Shown here: positions 37,501 to 45,848 of the stretch, in pieces | Numbering within the stretch: the first letter of the stretch is position 1 | How the letters are laid out: every line of letters begins with the position of its first letter | Source: Prevotellaceae bacterium | Lineage (GTDB): Bacteria > Bacteroidota > Bacteroidia > Bacteroidales > Bacteroidaceae | DNA: 64,000 bases | Assembly: GCA_003150315.1 (NCBI GenBank) | Contig: QAML01000007.1 | Coordinates: 1-64,000, forward strand | Direction: 5' to 3' | Notes under the pieces: model-generated | What the model was told of the DNA's origin: nothing | The model's input: the letters and a program-made list of their open reading frames with translations, nothing else | The model's database searches: none | Made by a program: the position numbers and the translations under genes

Positions 37501-38244
37501 GCGATAATTCGCGAAAAGGGTACGAATGGCGAGAGAGAAATGGCGTATGTGCTTTATCTTGCGGGATTTGATGTAAAAGATGTCATGATGACTGACCTCG
37601 TGAGCGGACGTGAAACTCTTGATGACATAAACATGATAGTTTTCTGCGGAGGCTTTTCGAATAGCGACGTACTTGGCTCTGCCAAAGGCTGGGCTGGTGC
37701 ATTCCTTTACAATCCCAAGGCAAAAGCAGCCCTTGAACGTTTCTACGCGCGTAAGGACACACTTTCGCTCGGAGTATGTAACGGTTGCCAGCTCATGGTA
37801 GAATTGAATTTGATAAACCCCGACCACAAAAAGCGTTCTCATCTTCTCCACAACAATTCTCACAAGTTCGAAAGCAACTTCGTGGATGTAGATATAGAGA
37901 AGAACGAAAGCGTGATGTTCGGCTCGCTTTCCGGCTCAAAGCTCGGTCTGTGGGTGGCTCATGGCGAAGGTCATTTCTCACTTCCCGAGCCCGAGAGCGC
38001 ATACAACATCGTTATGAAGTACTCTTACGATAAATATCCCGCCAATCCCAATGGCTCGGACTACAACACCGCAGGTATTGCGAGTGCGGACGGTCGTCAT
38101 GTGGCAATGATGCCTCACCCCGAACGTGCATTCCTGCCTGGGCAGAGTGCTTTCTATCCTTCCTCGCGCAAGAACGATGAAATCACGCCGTGGGTGGAAG
38201 CTTTTGTGAACGCTCGCAAATGGGTTGAAGAACATACCAAATAA
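34543..38244 (+). CDS. purL: Phosphoribosylformylglycinamidine synthase (large, single-chain)
   Basis: 1233 residues from ATG 34543 (MIVFFKVPSGNVIAAGVKDS). Fourth step of purine synthesis: FGAR, glutamine and ATP to FGAM. It is the long, single-polypeptide form: N-terminal PurS-like domain; linker with LSPEEIEYLHKVEGQLGRKLTDSE; FGAM synthase halves (AQINSEHCRHKIF, ETHNFPTTVEPFNGASTGTGG, DHGSAGHVNCLSE, then LTNIVFAPLEEGIDGVSLSA and VPTGKDSLS); and a C-terminal glutaminase with Cys in LGVCNGCQLM and His/Glu in MMPHPERAFLPG. It stands alone, flanked by repeat copies 5 and 6. Confidence 0.96.
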   Translation: MIVFFKVPSGNVIAAGVKDSLTKENEDKLCWLFGNAERIEGGQLDGFFVGPRREMITPWSTNAVEITQNMNIPDVERIEEYFPVEDENATYDPMLQRMYKGLDQNIFTTDRKPEPIEHIENIEEYNEREGLALSPEEIEYLHKVEGQLGRKLTDSEVFGFAQINSEHCRHKIFGGTFIINGKEMPSSLFALIKKTTKENPHHIISAYKDNVAFAQGPVVEQFAPKEHATSDYFVVKDIESVISLKAETHNFPTTVEPFNGASTGTGGEIRDRMGGGVGSWPIAGTAVYMTAYPRLEGGRSWENVLPVRKWLYQTPEQILIKASNGASDFGNKFGQPLIAGSVLTFEHQENGEKYGYDKVIMLAGGVGYGTKRDCLKKEPKKGNKVVVVGGDNYRIGLGGGSVSSVDTGRYSSGIELNAVQRANPEMQKRANNLVRALCEEDVNPVVSIHDHGSAGHVNCLSELVDECGGKIDMTKLPIGDPTLSSKEIIANESQERMGLLIDEEHIDHVRKIAERERAPLYVVGETTGDAHFSFVQGDGVKPFDLDVAQMFGHSPKTVMKDETVERHYKDASYDSTKLLDYLKTVLHLEAVACKDWLTNKVDRSVTGKIARQQCVGELQLPLSDCGVVALDYRFRKGIATALGHAPQAGLISPAAGSRLSVAEALTNIVFAPLEEGIDGVSLSANWMWPCRSQKGEDARLYEGVKALSDFCCDLKINVPTGKDSLSLSQQYPGGEKIISPGTVIVSAGAEVSDVRNVTSPVVVNDEDSTLLHIDFSKSELQLGGSAFFQTLGAVGSKAPQVEDAEYFRAAFNAVQTIEKNGFALAGHDVSAGGLVTCLLEMCFSNTKGGLNVSLDAFADKDLLKILFAENPAVVLQVANANLDAVKKILEESGVAYVALGKPVAERTIKIEKDGKTVNLDIDELRDEWYETSYRLDTKQSFNGCAEERFKNYKNIPLDIKYPDHFKGTLESLGLDADRRKPSGVRAAIIREKGTNGEREMAYVLYLAGFDVKDVMMTDLVSGRETLDDINMIVFCGGFSNSDVLGSAKGWAGAFLYNPKAKAALERFYARKDTLSLGVCNGCQLMVELNLINPDHKKRSHLLHNNSHKFESNFVDVDIEKNESVMFGSLSGSKLGLWVAHGEGHFSLPEPESAYNIVMKYSYDKYPANPNGSDYNTAGIASADGRHVAMMPHPERAFLPGQSAFYPSSRKNDEITPWVEAFVNARKWVEEHTK

Positions 38245-38316
38245 GCAGGGCGGCAGCCGGCGAAAGTTAGAGAATGGACAGGCTGTTTTTATGCATAAAA
38301 CTTGCAAAAAACAGCG

Positions 38317-38445
38317 TCTGTATAAGTCATTGTAAAATAAAATCTTAGAAAGGCGAAAAATACAAGCCATATATTTTAAAACATAAGGCACATATTTTAA
38401 AATATGTGCCTTATGTTTTTTACGAAGTGCCTTATGTTTTTTTTG
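38317..38445 (+). repeat. Dispersed ~128-bp palindromic element, copy 6
   Basis: Left tail CTGTATAAGTCATTGTAAAA, half-site TACAAGCCATATA, then palindrome CATAAGGCACATA / TATGTGCCTTATG, in which both arms changed together (TAC to CAT and GTA to ATG), then the right tail. 'A' core orientation. The paired change keeps the stem intact. The 70 bp between purL and this copy contain a small A/T hairpin (38282-38304). Confidence 0.9.
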
Positions 38446-38545
38446 TATGTGCACATATTGTGAATTTTTCGATAAATATGCAGTGTGAGTTTGGATATAT
38501 GTTTATGTTCTGTTGCTTTTTGTGCGCCGTAATATATCTGTATGC

Positions 38546-38575
38546 TTTGCGAAAGGGCAAATTTTCGTAACTTTA
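38546..38575 (+). promoter_or_regulatory. Promoter of the tamB-tamL operon
   Basis: TTTG (38546-38549), 18-bp spacer, TAACTTTA (38568-38575). Only the last base departs from TAnnTTTG. About 15-20 nt of untranslated leader precede the ATG at 38598. Confidence 0.6.
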
Positions 38576-38597
38576 CACTCAAATATATTTTAACTTG

Positions 38598-41500
38598 ATG
38601 CTTAAAAAAATAATCCGCGTTGTTCTGGTGGCGATAGGTTCGGTGGTGCTGCTGTTTATGCTGTTTGCCGTGGCTTTATATATACCGCCTGTTCAGAATT
38701 TTGTGGTTCATAAGGTTGCCGGTTATGCTTCCGAAAAAACGGGCATGGATTTGCGCGTGGGGAGAGTGCGTCTTGCTTTTCCTCTCGACCTTGCCCTTAT
38801 AAATACTTTTGCAAGTCAAAAAGGCGATACCGTGCTCGATGCACGCAGCGTGAGGGTTAATGTGGCATTGCTACCGCTTTTTCAAAGCCGTGTGGACGTT
38901 GACGGATTGGAAATATACGACAGCAAAATCAATACAGTAGACTTTATAAGCAACACACAGATTAAAGGTTATGTGGGAGAGCTTAAATTGCAAAGCCATG
39001 GCATTGATTTGGCAAATTCGTATGTGAATATTGATGGCGGCAACCTTGCAAATTCAAATGTTACGGTATTGCTCTGCGATACTGCCAAAGAAGATACCAC
39101 TCCAAAGAAACCTACCGTTTGGCGAATCAAGTTGAGTGGGTTCGACATAACGAATTCTGCTGTTAAGTTGCGTTTCCCGGGCGATTCCATGAGAGTAAGT
39201 GCGGCTGTCGGCTCGCTTACTGTGAAAAACGGCTATTTCGATATAGCCCGCAATCTTTATACGGTGGAACATATAGGAATTCGCAAAACTGGTGCTACTT
39301 ATGATATTCCTTATGAGGCTTATGTTAAGAAGTTAGACCCTAATCATATAGCCGTAACAGGTTTCAATGCTGACATAGACAGTTTGAAATACAACGCCGG
39401 GGCGATTCGTGCGCGGTTGAAGGGACTGACGGTGAAAGAAAAGAGCGGTCTCGCGCTCAATGACATGGGCGGTACGCTGTATGTGGATTCGGCGAAACTC
39501 GAACTCGGAGGATTCAAACTCAAAACGCCTTATTCCACTTTGAATGCCACGGGAGTGTTTGCTTTCGATGCTTTGAACAGGGACGGAGAGGGAGCAATCA
39601 AACTTAAAATAGGAGGCAATCTTGACCGCCGCGATTTAATTTCTGCAATTCCGGGAGGACTTGGAGCGGATGTAGAGAAACTTTTGCCCGTGAAGCCGGT
39701 TAACATTGACGCAACGCTTGGCGGGGAGAAAGGTAACCTGACTGTGGAAAACGGCAAGGTATCGGTTGATGGCATGATGCAACTGCGTCTTGACGGAAAA
39801 CTTAATGACATAACTTCCGACAAACGTTCCGGAAATTTAAGGTATTCGCTCAAGACATGGAACATAGATTATCTGAAAAATGCCTTCGGACTTGATTCCG
39901 AGAGCGGGATAAATATTCCTCACGGGGTTTCTGCTTATGGAACTTTGAAGTTCCGGGGCGAACGTTATGAAACTGATTCGCGACTTGTGCTGGGGCATGG
40001 CAAAGCAAGCGTAAACGGTTGGTTTGACACGCATAGCAATTCGTATTCCGCGAGAGTTTCCACACAGAGCGTGCCTCTCGGAAAAATAGTTGTGGGAAGC
40101 GGTCTCCACAATCTCACTTCGCAGATATCGGCAGCGGGAAGCGGCTTCGATCCTTTCGGAAAGAGCATGAAAATGTCGGCAAAAGCAAACTTTAAGAAGT
40201 TCGGCGTTGGCGGATATGACTTGAGCAATACTAAGATTGCGGCACTTATGCGTGGTGGTGCGGGAAAAGTTTCGTTTGTTGCCGATAACGACATTTTGCA
40301 AGGTCAGGGAAATATTGATGTACAATTTACCAAGAAATCCGTAAAGGGAAAACTGAATGCGAAACTCGGCGGATTGGACATAAAGAAACTGACAGGCGGC
40401 GAAAAGAACATGAAATTGTCTACGCGCGCTGCAGCCACGTTTTATGCCAACAGCAACATGAGCGTTTATGGAATAGACGCCACGGTTGACAGTATAATGT
40501 TTCATGTGGACAGTGGCAAAAGTTTTCGAGCGAAGGACCTGCTTGTAAAACTCGACAACCATCGCGATTCTCTTTATGCCAGAGTTTCGGCGGGCGATTT
40601 GCATCTTACTGCTCACAGTCGCAACAATATAGACAGAATATCTGCGCAGGTAGGTAAGTTCATGACGGCACTAAACAAGCAGATAAAGCATAAACATCTT
40701 GACCAAGAGCTTTTGCGTAAACAATTACCGGCAATAAGTCTCATGGTTGACGCTGGAAATGACAATCCTCTCAGCAATTTCCTGAAATTTCACGGGGGAT
40801 ATTCGTTCAACCAACTGTTCCTGCATTTACAAAGCGACCCTCATAACGGAATAGACGGCACGGGGTATATTCACAGTTTGAATACTGGCTCCATTTTGCT
40901 CGATACGATGAATATTTCGCTTTATCAAGACACCACAGGATTGCGTTTCAAAGGTCTTGTTCACAATGCCACCAAATACAATCCTTATATCTTCACCGCC
41001 GGAATAAACGGATATTTGCTGAACGACAGGGCCGGTGTGGAAGTTGTCTATAAAGACAAAAAAGGTGTTGAAGGAATGAATGTCGGAATGCGTGCCTTGT
41101 TGACCGACAGCGGCACAACTTTCCACATGTATCCCGAGAATCCCGTAATAGCATACCGCAAGTTCAAGGTGAACAAGGACAATTATCTCACACTGTTTGA
41201 TGATAACACGCTGCAATCGGACATAGATTTGCTTGCAGACGACGGTACTGGTTTGAAAGTCTATGGAAACCGTACGGATTCCGTGAGCGACATAACTGTA
41301 AGCGTAAACCAAGTAAATTTGCGTGAACTGACATCCTCCATACCTTTTGCTCCGTTGATTTCGGGCTTCCTGTCGGGCGATTTGCATGTTACGAAAGAAA
41401 ACGAAAAGCTTGCAGCTGCTTACGATCTCGGTGTGAAAAACATGGAATATGAGGGCGCACCGCTCGGAGACATCGGACTTGTGGGTACATATTTCCCCAT

Positions 41501-43262
41501 GCTCAAGAAAGAGGCGCATTATATAAATACTTCCATAACGCGTGCAGGAGAGGAAGTGGCTAATCTTGACGGAACGTATTATGGCAAGAGCGATTCGCTT
41601 AATGCTTGTTTGCAACTGGAGAAATTTCCTACCGAAATGTTCAACGGTTTTACGGGAGAAACACTCGGACTTGACGGTTATCTCGGAGGCGACCTCGATT
41701 TAACGGGAACAACATCAAAACCAATGCTTAGTGGTAAGGTTTTGCTTGATTCCGTAATAGTATACTCTGATATATATGGCATAAATCTAAGAGTGGAGAA
41801 AGATTCCGCCATTGTCAGAAACAGTGTGCTGCATCTTGATACTCTTAATTTCTATTCAACACAAAACAATCCGCTTGTCGTTGACGGAAATTTGGATTTC
41901 AGCAACTTTGACAATGTGAATATGAACATGAAAGTCAAGGCTCAAAACTTCAAACTGATAAATTCCAAGCAAACAGCCAAGTCTGAAGTTTACGGAACTG
42001 TTTATTCCGATGTTGATGTAACGGTGCAGGGAACGCTTTCGAGTCTGTTTGTTTACGGAAACCTGAACGTACTTCCCAAGACAGATGTTTCGTATGTGCT
42101 AAAAGACAGTCCGCTTTCCGCTGAAAACGATTTGAATTCTTTAGTAAGTTTCGTGGATTTCAGTGATACTGCAGCCGCACCGCCCAAAAGGGAAGAGGCA
42201 ACGGGCGTAACCATGGTGCTGAACGTAAATATTAATGACGTAGTTCATTTGCACTGCGACATAAACGATGACAAGCAGAGCTATATAGATGTAGAAGGTG
42301 GGGGAAATCTTACTTTCAAATATACGCCAACGGGTGAGATGTTTCTTACCGGACGTTACACAATGAACAGCGGCGAAATGAAATATGCTCTGCCTGTAAT
42401 ACCGTTAAGAACTTTCTATCTTACCGAAGGCAGTTATATTGATTTTACAGGAGAACCTATGAACCCTACGCTTAATATTGCTGCAAAAGAAAGAGTGAAA
42501 GCTTCGGTGAATGACAATGACAAACCGCGTTCCGTTAATTTTGATGTTGGTTTGAAACTCACTCAGCCACTCAACAGAATGGGACTTGAATTTACTATCG
42601 AGGCTCCGGATGACCAGACAATACAGAATCAGCTTGCTTCCATGTCGGCGGAACAGAAAAACAAACTCGCCATTTCAATGCTTGCCACGGGATTGTATCT
42701 TGAAGAAAACAATGCCTCAAACGGATTAAAGACAAGTAACGCGCTTAATGCTTTCTTGCAAAACCAGGTACAGCAGATTGCGGGCAAGGCTTTGAAGTCT
42801 GTGGATTTAAGTGTTAGCGTGGAAGACGGAACTTCTGCGACAGGAGAATCAAATACAGACTATTCCTTCCGTTTTGCAAAGAAATTCTGGGGCAACAGAG
42901 TAAACGTTATAATAGGAGGACATGTATCAACCGGAGAAGATGCCCGAAACGATGCAAGCAGTTTTATTGATAATATATCTCTTGAATATCGTATTGACAA
43001 CAGTGCCAAACGCTACGTGAGAATTTTCTATGACCATAACTCGCAAGACCCGCTTGAAGGCAGTTTAACGGAAGCCGGCGCAGGTTTGGTGCTGAGGCGT
43101 AAGGCAGAAAAGTTTGGAGAGATATTTACTTTTTGGAAAAAAGGAGACAGCAGTTCACAGAAGTCGCAGAAAAAGAAACGTAAAAAGACCGAGGCAAGAG
43201 CCATGGTGGAGAAAAAACGCGAAGGAAGCGGCAACCAAAACAATAATGTCAACGACAAATGA
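38598..43262 (+). CDS. tamB: TamB-like translocation and assembly module protein
   Basis: 1554 residues from ATG 38598; the TTG one codon earlier is less likely. An N-terminal membrane anchor (about 3-28: IIRVVLVAIGSVVLLFMLFAVALYI) is followed by AsmA-like sequence and a very long run of short amphipathic beta-strands, the periplasm-spanning groove. The C-terminal DUF490/TamB domain is recognisable (about 1210-1500: NINDVVHLHCDINDDKQSYIDVEGGGNLTFKYTPTGEMFLTGRY, IDFTGEPMNPTLNIAAKERV). TamB-type proteins move lipids or assist outer-membrane protein insertion between the two membranes. Its stop overlaps an ATG of the next reading frame, and the TamA-family partner follows at once. Confidence 0.9.
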   Translation: MLKKIIRVVLVAIGSVVLLFMLFAVALYIPPVQNFVVHKVAGYASEKTGMDLRVGRVRLAFPLDLALINTFASQKGDTVLDARSVRVNVALLPLFQSRVDVDGLEIYDSKINTVDFISNTQIKGYVGELKLQSHGIDLANSYVNIDGGNLANSNVTVLLCDTAKEDTTPKKPTVWRIKLSGFDITNSAVKLRFPGDSMRVSAAVGSLTVKNGYFDIARNLYTVEHIGIRKTGATYDIPYEAYVKKLDPNHIAVTGFNADIDSLKYNAGAIRARLKGLTVKEKSGLALNDMGGTLYVDSAKLELGGFKLKTPYSTLNATGVFAFDALNRDGEGAIKLKIGGNLDRRDLISAIPGGLGADVEKLLPVKPVNIDATLGGEKGNLTVENGKVSVDGMMQLRLDGKLNDITSDKRSGNLRYSLKTWNIDYLKNAFGLDSESGINIPHGVSAYGTLKFRGERYETDSRLVLGHGKASVNGWFDTHSNSYSARVSTQSVPLGKIVVGSGLHNLTSQISAAGSGFDPFGKSMKMSAKANFKKFGVGGYDLSNTKIAALMRGGAGKVSFVADNDILQGQGNIDVQFTKKSVKGKLNAKLGGLDIKKLTGGEKNMKLSTRAAATFYANSNMSVYGIDATVDSIMFHVDSGKSFRAKDLLVKLDNHRDSLYARVSAGDLHLTAHSRNNIDRISAQVGKFMTALNKQIKHKHLDQELLRKQLPAISLMVDAGNDNPLSNFLKFHGGYSFNQLFLHLQSDPHNGIDGTGYIHSLNTGSILLDTMNISLYQDTTGLRFKGLVHNATKYNPYIFTAGINGYLLNDRAGVEVVYKDKKGVEGMNVGMRALLTDSGTTFHMYPENPVIAYRKFKVNKDNYLTLFDDNTLQSDIDLLADDGTGLKVYGNRTDSVSDITVSVNQVNLRELTSSIPFAPLISGFLSGDLHVTKENEKLAAAYDLGVKNMEYEGAPLGDIGLVGTYFPMLKKEAHYINTSITRAGEEVANLDGTYYGKSDSLNACLQLEKFPTEMFNGFTGETLGLDGYLGGDLDLTGTTSKPMLSGKVLLDSVIVYSDIYGINLRVEKDSAIVRNSVLHLDTLNFYSTQNNPLVVDGNLDFSNFDNVNMNMKVKAQNFKLINSKQTAKSEVYGTVYSDVDVTVQGTLSSLFVYGNLNVLPKTDVSYVLKDSPLSAENDLNSLVSFVDFSDTAAAPPKREEATGVTMVLNVNINDVVHLHCDINDDKQSYIDVEGGGNLTFKYTPTGEMFLTGRYTMNSGEMKYALPVIPLRTFYLTEGSYIDFTGEPMNPTLNIAAKERVKASVNDNDKPRSVNFDVGLKLTQPLNRMGLEFTIEAPDDQTIQNQLASMSAEQKNKLAISMLATGLYLEENNASNGLKTSNALNAFLQNQVQQIAGKALKSVDLSVSVEDGTSATGESNTDYSFRFAKKFWGNRVNVIIGGHVSTGEDARNDASSFIDNISLEYRIDNSAKRYVRIFYDHNSQDPLEGSLTEAGAGLVLRRKAEKFGEIFTFWKKGDSSSQKSQKKKRKKTEARAMVEKKREGSGNQNNNVNDK

Positions 43263-43318
43263 TACATATATATAATATAGGAATCTTAGGATGCCGCGTA
43301 AAAAACAGGGCTCACCTA

Positions 43319-45817
43319 ATGAGAAAAGTTGCCTGCGCACTAAGTTTTGCATTGGTGGCAATATTATTTATGTCATCATGCTCAACTACTTCGAATATCC
43401 CCGAAGACGAACAACTTTATACAGGAATAAAATCAATAGACTATAAAGGCGTGAAGCGTTCTTCCAAGGCGGAGAATGATTCTGCAGGTATAATAAAGTC
43501 AATAGCTGATGCTGCGCGAACCGTAGATAATTTGTTGAATTCGAAAAATGCAGGAGTGAAAGATTTGCTTGAGCTTACAGGAAAGTCAGATACCTTAAGC
43601 GAAAAGGAACGCCGCATAGCCGACAAGCAAAAACGTACAGCAGATGCCAAGGCTTGGGAAAATGCAAGCGAAGAAGTTGACGGCGTACTTGCTTATCCGC
43701 CCAACGCATCCTTATTTGGCAGTTCGTCTTTAAGGCATCCGCTTCCCATGGGACTTTGGTTTTATAACGGCTTTGTCAATTCCAAAAGTTTCATAGGCAA
43801 ATGGCTTTTCAAGAATTTCTCGCAAAAACCCAAATATATTTCTATGGTAAATCCGGAACTCCGTGCCCGTGTTGCAACAAACACTCTTCATAATTACGGA
43901 TATTTTCATGGGGATGTAAGCTACGAAGTTCTTCCTTATTCAAATAATCGCAAAGCTAAGGTTAAGTATTATGTTACACCGCGAGATGTTTTCCGTTTTG
44001 ATTCTATTGCTTACCTTAATTATCCTCCCGAAATAGATTCTCTTATCCACAGTAAAAAGGAATGGTCGAAACGTTTGCTTCATAGAGGCGATCAGTTCTG
44101 CGCGTCAAAGATAAGCGAAGAGAAAACTCGTCTCAGGAATCTATTCAGAAACAACGGATATTTCTATTTTAATCCAGACTACACTGTTTTCTCTGCAGAT
44201 ACGTTTGCTATTCCTGGAAAAGTACAAATGCGGATACAGCCGGCAAAGAACATTCCCGACAATGCCAAAAGAAAATGGTATTATGGCAAGAAGATTGTCT
44301 ATATAAACGCAACTCCCGGCGATACAACGCTGAAACATGTTACACGTGGTGATTTTGAATTTTATTATCCCGGGCGGCGCATCCCTTTGCACTCGAGTCT
44401 TTGGAAGCAAAATGTGTTTTCCATGCGCGGGAAGCCGTACAGCTATTTAAAGCAGAGTTTCACTACTTCAAAACTAAGTAGTTTGCAAGTTTTCAGTTCT
44501 ATAGATATGAACTATTTCCCTCGCGATACAACGGGTGCAAGCGACACTCTTGATGTCTATCTTTTCGCAAAGCTTGACAAACCTTACGAATCAGAGTTCA
44601 ACATGAACGTAACAGCCAAGAGCAATGACCAGGTAGGTCCCGGAGCTTCTTTTGAAATTGCCAAGCGCAACGCTTTTCGAGCCGGAGAAAAATTGAGTTT
44701 CAGAATCTATGGTTCATACGAATGGGAAACCCAGACCAGACGACACGAACGTAATGATCTTCTTAATTCATACGAGTTGGGTAGTTCCATTGGTGTAGAA
44801 TTTCCTACACTGTTCATGCCATGGATAGATAATAGTAAGATTTTCTTTCCCTCTTCCACTAAATTCACTCTTAGCGGCGATTGGATGAATCGTTCAGGAT
44901 ATTTCAATATGACCAAATGGGGATTGGATATGACATATAATTGGCGTCCTTCGCGCCATGTTACTCATTCTCTTTCCATATTTTCTCTTGACTATAACAG
45001 AATTTTCAAGAAATCGGCACGTTTCGATTCTGTAATGAATGCCAATCCCGCGCTTTTCGTTAGTATGCGAAACCAATTTATCCCTGCCATAAGCTATAGC
45101 TTTACTTACAGTTCTACAAGGCGTGCCTTAAATCCTGTTTGGTGGCAGACCACAGTTAAGGAGTCGGGAAATTTAATCTCGGGAATCTATGCTTTGAGCG
45201 GAAGAAAGTTCAACGAAGAGAACAAAAGTTTTCTTGGCAATCCTTTCGCTCAGTTTGTAAAACTCACAACCGAGCTGCACAAAACGTTTACCATTAATCC
45301 GACGTTCAAATTTGCTACAAGGTTCTTTGCCGGTGTAATATATTCTTACGGCAACAGCAGCGTGGCTCCATATAGTGAGCAATTCAGTTCGGGCGGTGCC
45401 AATTCCATAAGAGCGTTCACGGTTCGTTCCATTGGTCCGGGACGTTTCCATTCTCAAGAATCAAAATATTCTTATATCGATCAGACAGGCGATATAAAAT
45501 TAGAGGCAAACGCCGAGTTACGTTTCAAACTTTTCGGTTCTCTTTATGGAGCAACGTTTCTTGATGCTGGTAATATTTGGCTAATGCGCAAGGATGAAAA
45601 ACGCCCGCATGGGAGACTCTCCGGTTCGGACTTCTTAGAGTCTATAGCTCTCGGCACGGGAGCGGGACTACGCTATGACATGGAATTTCTTGTATTGCGC
45701 CTTGACCTCGGCGTGGCACTACATGCTCCCTACGAAACTTCCAAAAAAGGATATTATAACATAGAAAAATTCACCGATGGTCTGTCTTTGAATTTCGCCA
45801 TAGGCTATCCGTTCTAA
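43319..45817 (+). CDS. tamL: TamL: lipoprotein member of the BamA/TamA family
   Basis: 832 residues from ATG 43319, chosen because it gives a clean lipoprotein signal (MRKVACALSFALVAILFMSSC). An in-frame ATG at 43259 overlaps the tamB stop (ATGA) but would put 20 polar residues before the signal peptide; it may act only in coupling. After SNIPEDEQLYTGIKSIDYKG come POTRA-like segments (NTLHNYGYFHGDVSYEVL, RLRNLFRNNGYFYFNPDYTV), then a 16-strand Omp85 barrel (about 430-832) with the family closing features SSGGANSIRAFTVRSIGPG, GDIKLEANAELRFKLFGSLYGATFLDAGNIW and a C-terminal YPF. In Bacteroidetes the TamA counterpart is a lipoprotein, as here. Confidence 0.88.
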   Translation: MRKVACALSFALVAILFMSSCSTTSNIPEDEQLYTGIKSIDYKGVKRSSKAENDSAGIIKSIADAARTVDNLLNSKNAGVKDLLELTGKSDTLSEKERRIADKQKRTADAKAWENASEEVDGVLAYPPNASLFGSSSLRHPLPMGLWFYNGFVNSKSFIGKWLFKNFSQKPKYISMVNPELRARVATNTLHNYGYFHGDVSYEVLPYSNNRKAKVKYYVTPRDVFRFDSIAYLNYPPEIDSLIHSKKEWSKRLLHRGDQFCASKISEEKTRLRNLFRNNGYFYFNPDYTVFSADTFAIPGKVQMRIQPAKNIPDNAKRKWYYGKKIVYINATPGDTTLKHVTRGDFEFYYPGRRIPLHSSLWKQNVFSMRGKPYSYLKQSFTTSKLSSLQVFSSIDMNYFPRDTTGASDTLDVYLFAKLDKPYESEFNMNVTAKSNDQVGPGASFEIAKRNAFRAGEKLSFRIYGSYEWETQTRRHERNDLLNSYELGSSIGVEFPTLFMPWIDNSKIFFPSSTKFTLSGDWMNRSGYFNMTKWGLDMTYNWRPSRHVTHSLSIFSLDYNRIFKKSARFDSVMNANPALFVSMRNQFIPAISYSFTYSSTRRALNPVWWQTTVKESGNLISGIYALSGRKFNEENKSFLGNPFAQFVKLTTELHKTFTINPTFKFATRFFAGVIYSYGNSSVAPYSEQFSSGGANSIRAFTVRSIGPGRFHSQESKYSYIDQTGDIKLEANAELRFKLFGSLYGATFLDAGNIWLMRKDEKRPHGRLSGSDFLESIALGTGAGLRYDMEFLVLRLDLGVALHAPYETSKKGYYNIEKFTDGLSLNFAIGYPF

Positions 45818-45848
45818 AGCAACTCTGAAATAAATAACAATAAATAAT

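Noticed and set aside
36256..37863. A 535-codon open frame antisense to purL
   Set aside because: It lies wholly within the well-supported purL gene, has a composition expected of a shadow frame, and shows no domain or signal.
38282..38304. Terminator of purL
   Set aside because: An A/T-rich inverted repeat (GCTGTTTTT with AAAAAACAGC) is present, but it has no GC-rich stem or clear T tail; too weak to call.
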